Origin: Alphaproteobacteria bacterium
GTDB lineage: Bacteria > Pseudomonadota > Alphaproteobacteria > BOG-932 > Roseiterribacteraceae
Direction of reading: 5' to 3'
Assembly (NCBI GenBank): GCA_903970575.1
Contig: CAJCJC010000041.1
Coordinates: 1 to 12,116 of the forward strand
Length of the DNA stretch: 12,116 nucleotides
Below, piece after piece: positions 1 to 5,690 of the stretch. A program made the position numbers and the translations under genes. Within the stretch, counting starts at the first letter, position 1. Every line of letters begins with the position of its first letter. The notes below the pieces were generated by a model that had not been told where the DNA came from, ran no database searches, and saw nothing but the letters and a program-made list of their open reading frames with translations.

Positions 1-58
1 GGTCGACATGCCGATGACCGCGCTCAGGGTTTGGGAAACGCTGCGGGCCGTCGCCTAG
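1..58 (+). CDS. C-terminal end of a probable xanthine dehydrogenase-family molybdopterin-binding subunit (partial)
   Basis: Only the last 18 codons and a TAG stop (56-58) are present; the rest lies left of the window. The tail reads VDMPMTALRVWETLRAVA. Large molybdopterin subunits of the xanthine dehydrogenase / CO dehydrogenase / isoquinoline oxidoreductase family typically end in a similar 'D-[LM]-P-x-T-x-x-[RK]-V-W-x-x-[LI]' segment, which is the only basis for the call. The gene converges on the glycoside hydrolase, with 10 bases between the two stop codons. A different family with a similar tail cannot be excluded. Confidence 0.42.
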   Translation, partial: VDMPMTALRVWETLRAVA

Positions 59-68
59 CGGATTCCGG

Positions 69-1229
69 TCAAGGCGCGAACAGCGCCTGCCGCGCGTCCG
101 GTTCGATCTCGTGGAAGCCCTGCTGCGGATCGGCGAGGCGAACCGACCCGTCGGCGCCCTCAACAACAGTGTCGCCATTCAGTTCGGTAATGCCGAACGC
201 ATCGGCATAGTCCGAAATGGCCCAGCCGATATGATCAGCTTCGAGGGCCTTGCGCGTATCCGCGATCCATTTATACCGGGAATCGGCTGGCGCATATTTC
301 CGCACCACCCCGAATTCGCCGCAGAGAACGCGGCGACGATTGGTGTTGGCCCATTCGGCCGCCAAGGCGATTCGGGATGCGATGTGTCCCGCGTCCCAAT
401 TCGCGTTCACATAGTCCGCGAGGCTTGTCTTCGCCTCGATCGGATCGGATGCGCTGGGCGCGTAATTCATATTCGGATCGACCAGCGCCGAAGGATAAGG
501 GAGGTTGTGGAAATATCTGATCGCATATCCTCGCGACGCCGACGCTCGCATCCCCTGGTGAGTAAACAAATAAGGCTCATAGAAGTGGAAAGCATAAACG
601 AGGTCGGCGCCCTCCAACGGCGCGAAATTCCGAAAACCATCGATAGAGGCGCCGTTTGGGGTATCGATGACGATCGTTGCCGATGGCAGGTTGCGTCGGA
701 TCGCGGCGACGACGTCTGAAATCAGTGTCCGATATTGGTCGGGGGTGGATAGATATTGGGGCTCGCCCATGATTTCGAGCGCGACCCCGTCCTTGGGATA
801 GGTCTTGTAATGCTCCGCGATATGGCCCCAGAGGCTGACGAAGGCCCGTTCGGCGGGCGGGTCTTGCTCGACCTGGCTTAGAAAGGATGCGCTAGGCTGA
901 ATATCGAGGATAACCGTCAGGCCATTGTCATGCGCCATATTGACGGCGTGATCGACATTGGTGAAGTCGAAGAGGACACGCCCGTCCCGGGCGTCGAACA
1001 GGGAAAACCCCAACAACTCAGGATTTATCGGAATGCGGACGAAGTCCAGACCGGCCGCCTTGATACGCTGAAAATCGCCGGCCACGAGCGGTTCGCGCTG
1101 GGCATCGGTGAACCAGTTGGAAAGATTGACGCCGCGGGAAAGCGCCGGCCCTGGCGCCTCGTCGGCGGCGGCCGACATCGCAACCGCCAGCGACAGCGCC
1201 GCAGCTAAGAGTTTCATGCGCCGCGACAT
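69..1229 (-). CDS. Secreted GH5-like glycoside hydrolase (cellulase family) with altered active-site motifs
   Basis: Predicted exported glycoside hydrolase of clan GH-A, family 5-like, that would cleave beta-glucans or related polysaccharides. The N-terminus is a signal peptide (MKLLAAALSLAVAMSAAA, cleavage near residue 22), followed by the usual opening 'SRGVNLSNWF' (31-40), 'FVRIPINP' with the conserved Arg65, 'VILDIQ' (106-111), the acid/base strand with Glu156, 'FHFYEP' with His215, and the nucleophile strand 'CGEFGVV' with Glu305. Length 386 aa is normal for a single-domain GH5. Oddities: the Asn normally before the acid/base Glu (N-E-P) is Gly155, the usual His after 'ILD' is Gln111, and the final 'W-x-Y-W' is 'GWAISDY' (335-341). 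Both catalytic Glu residues remain. ATG at 1229 gives 386 aa and ATG at 1217 gives 382 aa; neither has a strong ribosome site. The 1217 start overlaps the stop of a small upstream ORF as ATGA. It lies 142 bases downstream of livF on the same strand, probably as a separate unit. Substrate unknown. Confidence 0.85.
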   Translation of the reverse strand: MSRRMKLLAAALSLAVAMSAAADEAPGPALSRGVNLSNWFTDAQREPLVAGDFQRIKAAGLDFVRIPINPELLGFSLFDARDGRVLFDFTNVDHAVNMAHDNGLTVILDIQPSASFLSQVEQDPPAERAFVSLWGHIAEHYKTYPKDGVALEIMGEPQYLSTPDQYRTLISDVVAAIRRNLPSATIVIDTPNGASIDGFRNFAPLEGADLVYAFHFYEPYLFTHQGMRASASRGYAIRYFHNLPYPSALVDPNMNYAPSASDPIEAKTSLADYVNANWDAGHIASRIALAAEWANTNRRRVLCGEFGVVRKYAPADSRYKWIADTRKALEADHIGWAISDYADAFGITELNGDTVVEGADGSVRLADPQQGFHEIEPDARQALFAP

Positions 1230-1297
1230 ACATCAGTGACGGATAGCAAGCCCGCGCGAGTTCCGCGATGACAAAGCCGATCGAAAATCCGCCGCAT
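1214..1297 (-). CDS. Possible 27-codon upstream ORF ahead of the GH5 gene
   Basis: A short ORF starts at ATG 1297-1295, has a strong Shine-Dalgarno GGGAGG (1307-1302) four bases before it, and ends in TGA (1216-1214) that overlaps the second in-frame ATG of the GH5 gene as ATGA. The peptide begins MRRIFDRLCHRGTRAG and is not recognised. The ribosome site and the stop/start overlap suggest translational coupling or a leader peptide, but Arg-rich short ORFs arise easily by chance in GC-rich DNA. Confidence 0.25.
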   Translation of the reverse strand: MRRIFDRLCHRGTRAGLLSVTDVCRGA

Positions 1298-1304
1298 GGC
1301 GCCT

Positions 1305-1318
1305 CCCTCAATTGAGGG
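1305..1318. promoter_or_regulatory. 14-bp perfect palindrome CCCTCAATTGAGGG upstream of GH5
   Basis: CCCTCAATTGAGGG is its own reverse complement and lies in the 142-base gap between livF and the GH5 gene. It could be an operator for a dimeric regulator. In the minus-strand RNA it could also form a 5-bp hairpin (CCCUC/GAGGG) whose right arm overlaps the GGGAGG ribosome site of the small ORF. No convincing -35/-10 pair was identified in this gap. Confidence 0.3.
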
Positions 1319-1371
1319 GATAATGCCAGAAATTTGATTTTACCGCTATTATTTGGAAAGCGGTTCCCGCC

Positions 1372-2103
1372 TCAGCCGCCCAGATACGCGTCCCGAACTT
1401 GCGGATTGACGGCCAGGTCCGCGGCTTTCCCTTCCAGCGCGATTTCGCCCGCGACGAGCACGTAGCCGCGATGGGCGAGCGCGAGCGCGTGGTGCGCGTT
1501 CTGCTCCACCAGCAGGATCGAAGTTCCCCGTTCGCGATTGATCTGGCCGATCGCCGCGAAGATCTGCCGGACCACCAGCGGCGCCAGACCGAGCGACGGT
1601 TCGTCCAGCAGCAGAAGGTCCGGCTCGGCCATCAGCGCTCGGCCGATCGCCACCATCTGTTGCTCGCCGCCCGACAGGGTTCCACCGCGCTGGTCGATGC
1701 GCTCGGCCAGGCGCGGAAACAGCGTCAGCACTCGGTCCAGGTTGCGCGCGAAATTCGCGGGGGCCGCGAGGGTGGCACCAAGCTGAAGGTTTTCGCGCAC
1801 GCTCATGCGGGCGAAGATATGGCGGCCTTCCGGCGCATGGGCCACGCCCAGCGCGGCGATGCGATGGGTCGGCAGGGCTGTGATGTCCTGGCCCTTGAGT
1901 TTGATCCGTCCCGCCTTGGCGCTGGGCCGGCCGCAGATCGTCATCAATAGCGTGGTCTTGCCCGCGCCGTTGGCCCCGATCAGCGTTACGATCTCGCCCA
2001 TCCCGACATTCAGGTTGACGCCATCGAGCGCGCGCACGGGGCCATAGGCGGCGGAAACGTTCTCGATTTCCAGCATCGCGGCGCCGACCGCGGGCAAGGC
2101 CAT
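1372..2103 (-). CDS. livF: Branched-chain amino acid type ABC transporter ATP-binding protein LivF
   Basis: Second ATPase of a Liv-type (HAAT family) importer; it binds and hydrolyses ATP at the cytoplasmic face of the LivH-LivM permease. Numbering from ATG 2103 (243 aa): Walker A GANGAGKTT (43-51), 'HAPEGRHIFARMSVRENL' typical of LivF (89-106), ABC signature LSGGEQQM (143-150), Walker B LLLLDEP (163-169), and the LivF-specific 'LLVEQN' in place of the switch His. Length matches LivF (about 235-240 aa). ATG 2103 is chosen because GGAG lies 10 bases upstream and livG ends one base before it (TGAAATG). A TTG at 2112 would overlap livG. ATG 2076, which begins directly with the family core 'MLEIENV', is the alternative but has no good ribosome site. 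Last gene of the livHMGF operon; no clear intrinsic terminator follows. Confidence 0.95.
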   Translation of the reverse strand: MALPAVGAAMLEIENVSAAYGPVRALDGVNLNVGMGEIVTLIGANGAGKTTLLMTICGRPSAKAGRIKLKGQDITALPTHRIAALGVAHAPEGRHIFARMSVRENLQLGATLAAPANFARNLDRVLTLFPRLAERIDQRGGTLSGGEQQMVAIGRALMAEPDLLLLDEPSLGLAPLVVRQIFAAIGQINRERGTSILLVEQNAHHALALAHRGYVLVAGEIALEGKAADLAVNPQVRDAYLGG

Positions 2104-2104
2104 T

Positions 2105-2905
2105 TCAGGCAAGCTCCGCCTCCGGCTCGCCCAGATAGGCGGCGATGACCGCCTTGTCGTCGCGAATGGCGGATGGCGTTCCCTCCGCGATCTTTCGGCC
2201 GTAATCCAGCACGACGATATGATCGGAGATTTCCATCACCATGCTCATGTCATGTTCGATCAGCAGGACCGCCAGGCCCTGTTCGCGCGCGATGTCGCGG
2301 ATCAGCCGCGCCAAATCCAGACTTTCGCGGGGGTTCAGGCCGGCGGCGGGCTCATCCAGGCAGAGCAGCCGCGGCTGTGCGCACAGCGCGCGCGCGATTT
2401 CCAGCCGTCGCTGCTGACCATAGGGCAGGCTATCGGCGGCCTGATCCGCCCGCGCGCTTAGCTCCATCCGATTAAGCCAATATCGCGCTCGTTCGCGCGC
2501 CGTCGCCTCCGCGCGTCCGTAGGATGGCAGTCCGAGCAGCCCGGCGACCGAGAAGGCCGAGGCTTTCATCAGCACGGCGTGCTGCGCCACCATCAGGTTT
2601 TCGAGCGCCGTCATTTTAGGAAATAAGCGGATGTTCTGAAAAGTGCGGGCGACGCCCAGCCGGGCGATCCGATGACCGCGCATCCCCGCGAGATCGACCG
2701 CCCGGTCGCCGACATCCAGCAGCAGGCGGCCGCTCGTCGGGCGGTAAAACCCGGTGGCGCAGTTGAACAAGGTCGTCTTGCCGGCCCCGTTCGGTCCGAT
2801 CAAGGCGGTGACAGCCCCGGGCGCGACGTCGAATGACACGCCATCGATCGCCACCAGGCCGCCGAAGCGCATCGTTAGGTCCCGCACCGACAGCACGGCG
2901 CTCAC
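2105..2905 (-). CDS. livG: Branched-chain amino acid type ABC transporter ATP-binding protein LivG
   Basis: First ATPase of the importer, partner of LivF. The 266-aa protein has Walker A GPNGAGKTT (37-45), Q-loop 'ARTFQNIRLFP' with Gln90, ABC signature LPYGQQRRLEI (160-170), Walker B LLCLDEPAAGLNP (180-192), and the switch His218 in 'LLIEHDMSMVM'. The insert between Q-loop and signature (about 105-150) is the usual LivG insertion that makes it longer than LivF. The start is GTG 2905-2903, which overlaps the livM stop as GTGA, indicating translational coupling. Signature and Walker residues are intact, so it should be active. The substrate cannot be read from the ATPase. Confidence 0.96.
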   Translation of the reverse strand: MSAVLSVRDLTMRFGGLVAIDGVSFDVAPGAVTALIGPNGAGKTTLFNCATGFYRPTSGRLLLDVGDRAVDLAGMRGHRIARLGVARTFQNIRLFPKMTALENLMVAQHAVLMKASAFSVAGLLGLPSYGRAEATARERARYWLNRMELSARADQAADSLPYGQQRRLEIARALCAQPRLLCLDEPAAGLNPRESLDLARLIRDIAREQGLAVLLIEHDMSMVMEISDHIVVLDYGRKIAEGTPSAIRDDKAVIAAYLGEPEAELA

Positions 2906-4236
2906 CGCGACGTCACCGATGGCCGGCGCGTTGCGATAAGGCCGCGCGGCCGGAAGCGCATGATCGCCACCATCGCCGCGCCGAAGACCAGTTGGCGATA
3001 TTCCTGCATGAATCGGAAAAACTCGGGCAGGCCGATGATGAGGATGGCGGCCAGAACGATTCCCAGTTGAGAGCCCATGCCGCCCAGCACGACGATGGCG
3101 GTGATCATGACGGATTCGATGAAGCCGAAGCTTTCGGGGCTTACGAATCCCTGCTGGGTGGCGAAGAAGGCGCCGGCGACGCCGCCCCAGGCCGCGCCGA
3201 TGGCGAAGGCCGCGAGCTTGACCCGTCTGCGGTCGACGCCAAGCGCCTGGGCCGCGATTTCATCCTCGCGCAGAGCCTCCCAGGCGAGGCCGATCGGCAG
3301 CACGCGAATGCGCCGGGTGAACAGATTGACCGCCAAGGCCAGCGCCAGGATGACATAATAAAGGAAGACCACGCGCTGGATGGGTCTGTAGGGAACGCCG
3401 AACATTTGGCTGAAGGACGGGTGGCCATTCGCCGGATTCGCCGTGAAGTCGGCGAGCCCGAAGAAATTGAGATGCGGGACGCCGCCAACGCCCTGAGAGC
3501 CGTTGGTGAGCGAGCGCCAGTTATTGGCCACGATCCGGATGATCTCGCCAAATCCCAGCGTCACGATGGCGAAATAGTCGCCACGCAATCCCAGAACGGG
3601 AAATCCCAGCAGAACGCCGCTCGCCGCCGCCGCCGCCGCCGCGAGCGGCAGGCACTCCCAAAACGATAGACCGAAGCCGGCGCCCAGGATCGCCGTGACA
3701 TAGGCGCCGATCGCGAAGAACGCGGCGTAGCCAAGATCGAGCAAGCCGGCGAGGCCGGTCACGATATTCAGCCCCCATCCCAGCATCACATAGGTCGTGA
3801 TGCGCGTCGCGCTGTCGAGCACATAGCGGTCTCCGAACAGCGGCAGCGACAAAGCGAAGACGATCAGCGCCCAGGGCGCGAGCCGGCCGGCCGGTTTGAC
3901 CCACGCGCCTATAACCGCGACCGGCCTTGGACCAGCCAAACCGTAAGCGGCGCGCAGGACGATGAGGGCCGCGCCGCCAAGGGCGATCACGTTCAGAAAC
4001 ACGCTGGGCCAAGGGACGAGAATGGCGGCGATGACCGCGCCGGCTCCGATCGCGAGGGCGGATAGGGTCGCGCCTTCGGCGATCATGGACAGCGCGAACC
4101 GGCCCATGAAGACGATGGCGATGGCCGCGCCCAGATCGGGCCAGCGCGTCGCGAGTCCTTCGCCGCCGGATTGGTCGACGAGTTTGAAGCCGATCAGCGG
4201 GAGGCCCAGAACCGCGGCGATCCGAAACGCGGGCAA
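2902..4236 (-). CDS. livM: Branched-chain amino acid type ABC transporter permease LivM
   Basis: Inner-membrane permease that pairs with LivH. From the TTG start at 4236 it is 444 aa, close to LivM proteins with an extra N-terminal membrane region. Several hydrophobic segments occur in the first 155 residues, then the core 'GWGLNIVTGLAGLLDLGYAA', 'GLRGDYFAIVTLGFGEIIRI', the cytoplasmic coupling segment 'ALREDEIAAQALGVDRRRVK', and 'VLGGMGSQLGIVLAA'. The frame is open to 4323, but the added stretch re-reads the end of livH in another frame and is Cys/Trp/Arg-rich, so it is rejected. TTG 4236 follows the livH TGA by one base (TGAGTTG), which fits coupling, although the ribosome site (GAGAAAG) is weak. 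A GCC trinucleotide run encodes an Ala-rich membrane segment near 3625-3640. Confidence 0.94.
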   Translation of the reverse strand: MPAFRIAAVLGLPLIGFKLVDQSGGEGLATRWPDLGAAIAIVFMGRFALSMIAEGATLSALAIGAGAVIAAILVPWPSVFLNVIALGGAALIVLRAAYGLAGPRPVAVIGAWVKPAGRLAPWALIVFALSLPLFGDRYVLDSATRITTYVMLGWGLNIVTGLAGLLDLGYAAFFAIGAYVTAILGAGFGLSFWECLPLAAAAAAASGVLLGFPVLGLRGDYFAIVTLGFGEIIRIVANNWRSLTNGSQGVGGVPHLNFFGLADFTANPANGHPSFSQMFGVPYRPIQRVVFLYYVILALALAVNLFTRRIRVLPIGLAWEALREDEIAAQALGVDRRRVKLAAFAIGAAWGGVAGAFFATQQGFVSPESFGFIESVMITAIVVLGGMGSQLGIVLAAILIIGLPEFFRFMQEYRQLVFGAAMVAIMRFRPRGLIATRRPSVTSR

Positions 4237-4237
4237 C

Positions 4238-5155
4238 TCAGACTTTCTCGATCTCTGGCCGGCCAAGCAGGCCGCTCGGCCGCACGACGAGCACCAGCAC
4301 CAGAATGGCGTAGGCGGCGACATCCTTATAGGCGGCGTCGGCGTATCCCGACCAGAATGACTCCACGAGCCCCAGCACCAACCCCCCCAGCACCGCGCCG
4401 GGCAATGACCCGACGCCGCCCAGCACCGCCGCCGTGAAAGCCTTCAGCCCCGCCAGGAATCCAAGCCGGAAATCGATCACGCCATAATAGAGAACCACCA
4501 TCACCCCCGCGACCGCCGCCAGCGCCGCCCCGATGACGAAAGTGACGGAAATGGTGCGGTCGACATCGACGCCGCACAGCGCCGCCATGGTCGGATCGGC
4601 GGCGACCGCGCGCTGGGCGCGTCCAAGCGCGGTCCGTTGGATAAGAAGCGTCAACCCCGTCATCAGGACGATCGTCAGAAGGAACACGAAGATCTGGAGG
4701 AAATTGAGCGATACGGCGAAGCCATCGCCGCCGCGCATCAGGACGAACCCGCCCTGCATCATGGGCGCAAGCGTCTTTACCCGGCCGCCCTGGGTCAACT
4801 GCACATATTGCTGAAGCGCGATCGACAGTCCAAGCGCCGAAATCAGCGGCGCCAGTCTGGGCGCGCTTCGCAGCGGGCGATAGATCAGGCGCTCGATCGT
4901 CCAGCCATAAAGCCCGGCGATCGTCATCGCGCCCAATATCACCAAAACGAGCATCAGCGGGACAGACGCGATCCCAACCGCGCCGAGGGCCAGGAGGCCG
5001 ATCAATCCAACGAACGCGCCGATCATGTAGATCTCGCCATGAGCGAAATTGATCATGCCGATAATGCCATAGACCATCGTATAGCCGATGGCGATCAATC
5101 CATAGATCGCGCCAAGGGTCAGCCCGTTGATCAGTTGCTGGAGGAAATACGCCAT
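4238..5155 (-). CDS. livH: Branched-chain amino acid type ABC transporter permease LivH
   Basis: Inner-membrane permease and first gene of livHMGF. From ATG 5155 it is 305 aa, matching LivH (about 300 aa). The start 'MAYFLQQLINGLTLGAIYGL' and 'GYTMVYGIIGMINFAHGEIYM' are textbook LivH, followed by 'LRSAPRLAPLISALGLSIALQQ', the coupling segment 'ADPTMAALCGVDVDRTI', and 'KAFTAAVLGGVGSLPGAVLGG'. An in-frame ATG at 5245 would add 30 non-hydrophobic residues absent from the family and lacks a ribosome site, so 5155 is preferred even though its own site is also weak. No gene for a periplasmic binding protein (LivJ/K) lies beside the operon, so it must use one encoded elsewhere. Substrates of this family include branched-chain and other amino acids, amides and urea. 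Confidence 0.95.
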   Translation of the reverse strand: MAYFLQQLINGLTLGAIYGLIAIGYTMVYGIIGMINFAHGEIYMIGAFVGLIGLLALGAVGIASVPLMLVLVILGAMTIAGLYGWTIERLIYRPLRSAPRLAPLISALGLSIALQQYVQLTQGGRVKTLAPMMQGGFVLMRGGDGFAVSLNFLQIFVFLLTIVLMTGLTLLIQRTALGRAQRAVAADPTMAALCGVDVDRTISVTFVIGAALAAVAGVMVVLYYGVIDFRLGFLAGLKAFTAAVLGGVGSLPGAVLGGLVLGLVESFWSGYADAAYKDVAAYAILVLVLVVRPSGLLGRPEIEKV

Positions 5156-5348
5156 TACGAATCCGGTGGGATCGGCTTGGGGCACCGTGCATGATCCCTC
5201 GACGGGCCGCAAGAATGCCGTTGTCGCAACCCCTTGAATGGCCATGACGAAACTGGAAAATCCGGTTACGCGTCCAGCGCGGATTGCCCATGCAAAAAAA
5301 ATTGACCTCGAATGCGCTTTTGCTCTTTCAATGAAAAACGGATGGGCC

Positions 5349-5354
5349 TATATG
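5349..5354 (+). promoter_or_regulatory. Possible -10 element (TATATG) of the decarboxylase leader
   Basis: TATATG at 5349-5354 matches the -10 consensus well. The hexamer 17 bases upstream (TTTCAA, 5326-5331) is a poor -35. A better -35 (TTGACC, 5302-5307) is too far away and has no good -10 partner. A start near 5361 would give a leader of about 330 nt. Confidence 0.25.
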
Positions 5355-5481
5355 CCCCTCCACTCGCACGCGCACGTGCCCCTGGCCCTGGTCACTTAGA
5401 GTTTCGACCTGGGGTTTATGCAACGACGTAACGCGTATCTTCTGACCGTCCCTTAAGCAAGGCGGCGTCTTGGAGGTTACG

Positions 5482-5622
5482 ATGTTGGATGTTGTTGTCC
5501 GTGGGCGCAAGCCCGCTGTCATCCGTTATGATCAGGCCGCTCAGTCTCCCACCGGGGGTAAACCGGTGCGGTGGCCGCGTTGGCCCATGCGCAAGAAATT
5601 GCGCGCCTCTCGCCGCGGCTAA
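5482..5622 (+). CDS. 46-aa basic leader peptide ORF inside the decarboxylase leader
   Basis: ATG 5482-5484 to TAA 5620-5622 is preceded by a near-perfect Shine-Dalgarno GGAGGT (5472-5477), stronger than most in this window. The peptide starts MLDVVVRGRKPAVIRYDQ and ends VRWPRWPMRKKLRASRRG. It is strongly basic with a 'RWPRWPM' core, and no known family is recognised. It lies fully upstream of the decarboxylase start (5691), 68 bases away. The last codons and stop coincide with an RNA hairpin that competes with a terminator-like hairpin, the layout expected of an arrest-peptide attenuator. Enterobacterial speF has such a leader peptide (SpeFL, 34 aa, senses ornithine), but the sequences are not similar and the downstream enzymes belong to different folds. 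A role as a nascent-chain sensor is inference. It could also be a free small protein. Confidence 0.6.
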   Translation: MLDVVVRGRKPAVIRYDQAAQSPTGGKPVRWPRWPMRKKLRASRRG

Positions 5623-5623
5623 T

Positions 5624-5654
5624 AGCCGAAACCCGAAATATTTCCGGCTCTTTT
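5624..5654 (+). terminator. Terminator-like hairpin with competing antiterminator in the decarboxylase leader
   Basis: AGCCGAAA (5624-5631) pairs with TTTCCGGCT (5641-5649; one bulged C) and is followed by CTTTT (5650-5654), a modest intrinsic terminator. The same AGCCG can instead pair with CGGCT (5616-5620) in a short hairpin whose loop is AAT and which contains the stop codon of the leader ORF. The two structures exclude each other. A ribosome halted at the leader stop would cover the first arm and free transcription. The U-tract is short, so strength is uncertain. Confidence 0.4.
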
Positions 5655-5690
5655 AAGCTTGTTCGCCCGCGCGGCGATCAGGGAGGAATC

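Larger units (their letters stand above)
5361..5690 (+). ncRNA. Structured cis-regulatory leader of the decarboxylase, probable alphaproteobacterial 'speF' RNA
   Basis: About 330 bases before the decarboxylase are densely structured. Visible pairings: 5366-5370/5375-5379; 5386-5393/5406-5413 (one U-U mismatch); CGTAAC 5427-5432 with GTTACG 5476-5481, enclosing a CCTT/AAGG hairpin (5451-5462); 5501-5506/5511-5516 closed by a GCAA tetraloop; 5550-5555/5563-5568; GCGCAA/TTGCGC (5589-5594/5599-5604) closed by a GAAA tetraloop; then two exclusive hairpins at 5616-5649. Rfam describes a conserved RNA named speF (RF00518, from the Corbino et al. survey) upstream of ornithine decarboxylase genes in alphaproteobacteria. 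Position and downstream gene fit; the match was not computed. The left edge is an estimate based on a possible -10 at 5349-5354. A 46-codon ORF lies inside. Likely role: control of decarboxylase expression by ornithine or polyamines. Confidence 0.68.

Noticed and set aside
1355..1371. Possible liv operon terminator (GGAA/TTCC around 1356-1368)
   Set aside because: Only four pairs and no T-run on the minus strand; not enough to call.
2833..3669. 278-codon plus-strand ORF opposite livM/livG
   Set aside because: Low-complexity Arg/Asp/Glu/Gln-rich translation typical of antisense shadow frames; livM and livG are unambiguous.
4237..4323. N-terminal extension of LivM up to 4323
   Set aside because: It overlaps the end of livH in another frame, has a Cys/Trp/Arg-rich composition foreign to the family, and a coupled TTG start exists at 4236.
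5156..5245. 30-residue N-terminal extension of LivH from ATG 5245
   Set aside because: Not hydrophobic, absent from the LivH family, no ribosome site; the family start 'MAYFLQQLINGL' is at 5155.
5328..5522. 64-codon minus-strand ORF over the decarboxylase leader
   Set aside because: No recognisable protein, antisense to a structured RNA, no good start context.
5571..5690. N-terminal extension of the decarboxylase from a GTG start at 5571
   Set aside because: It re-reads the leader ORF region in another frame, has no ribosome site, and adds 40 residues before a normal family start at ATG 5691, which has GGGAGG.
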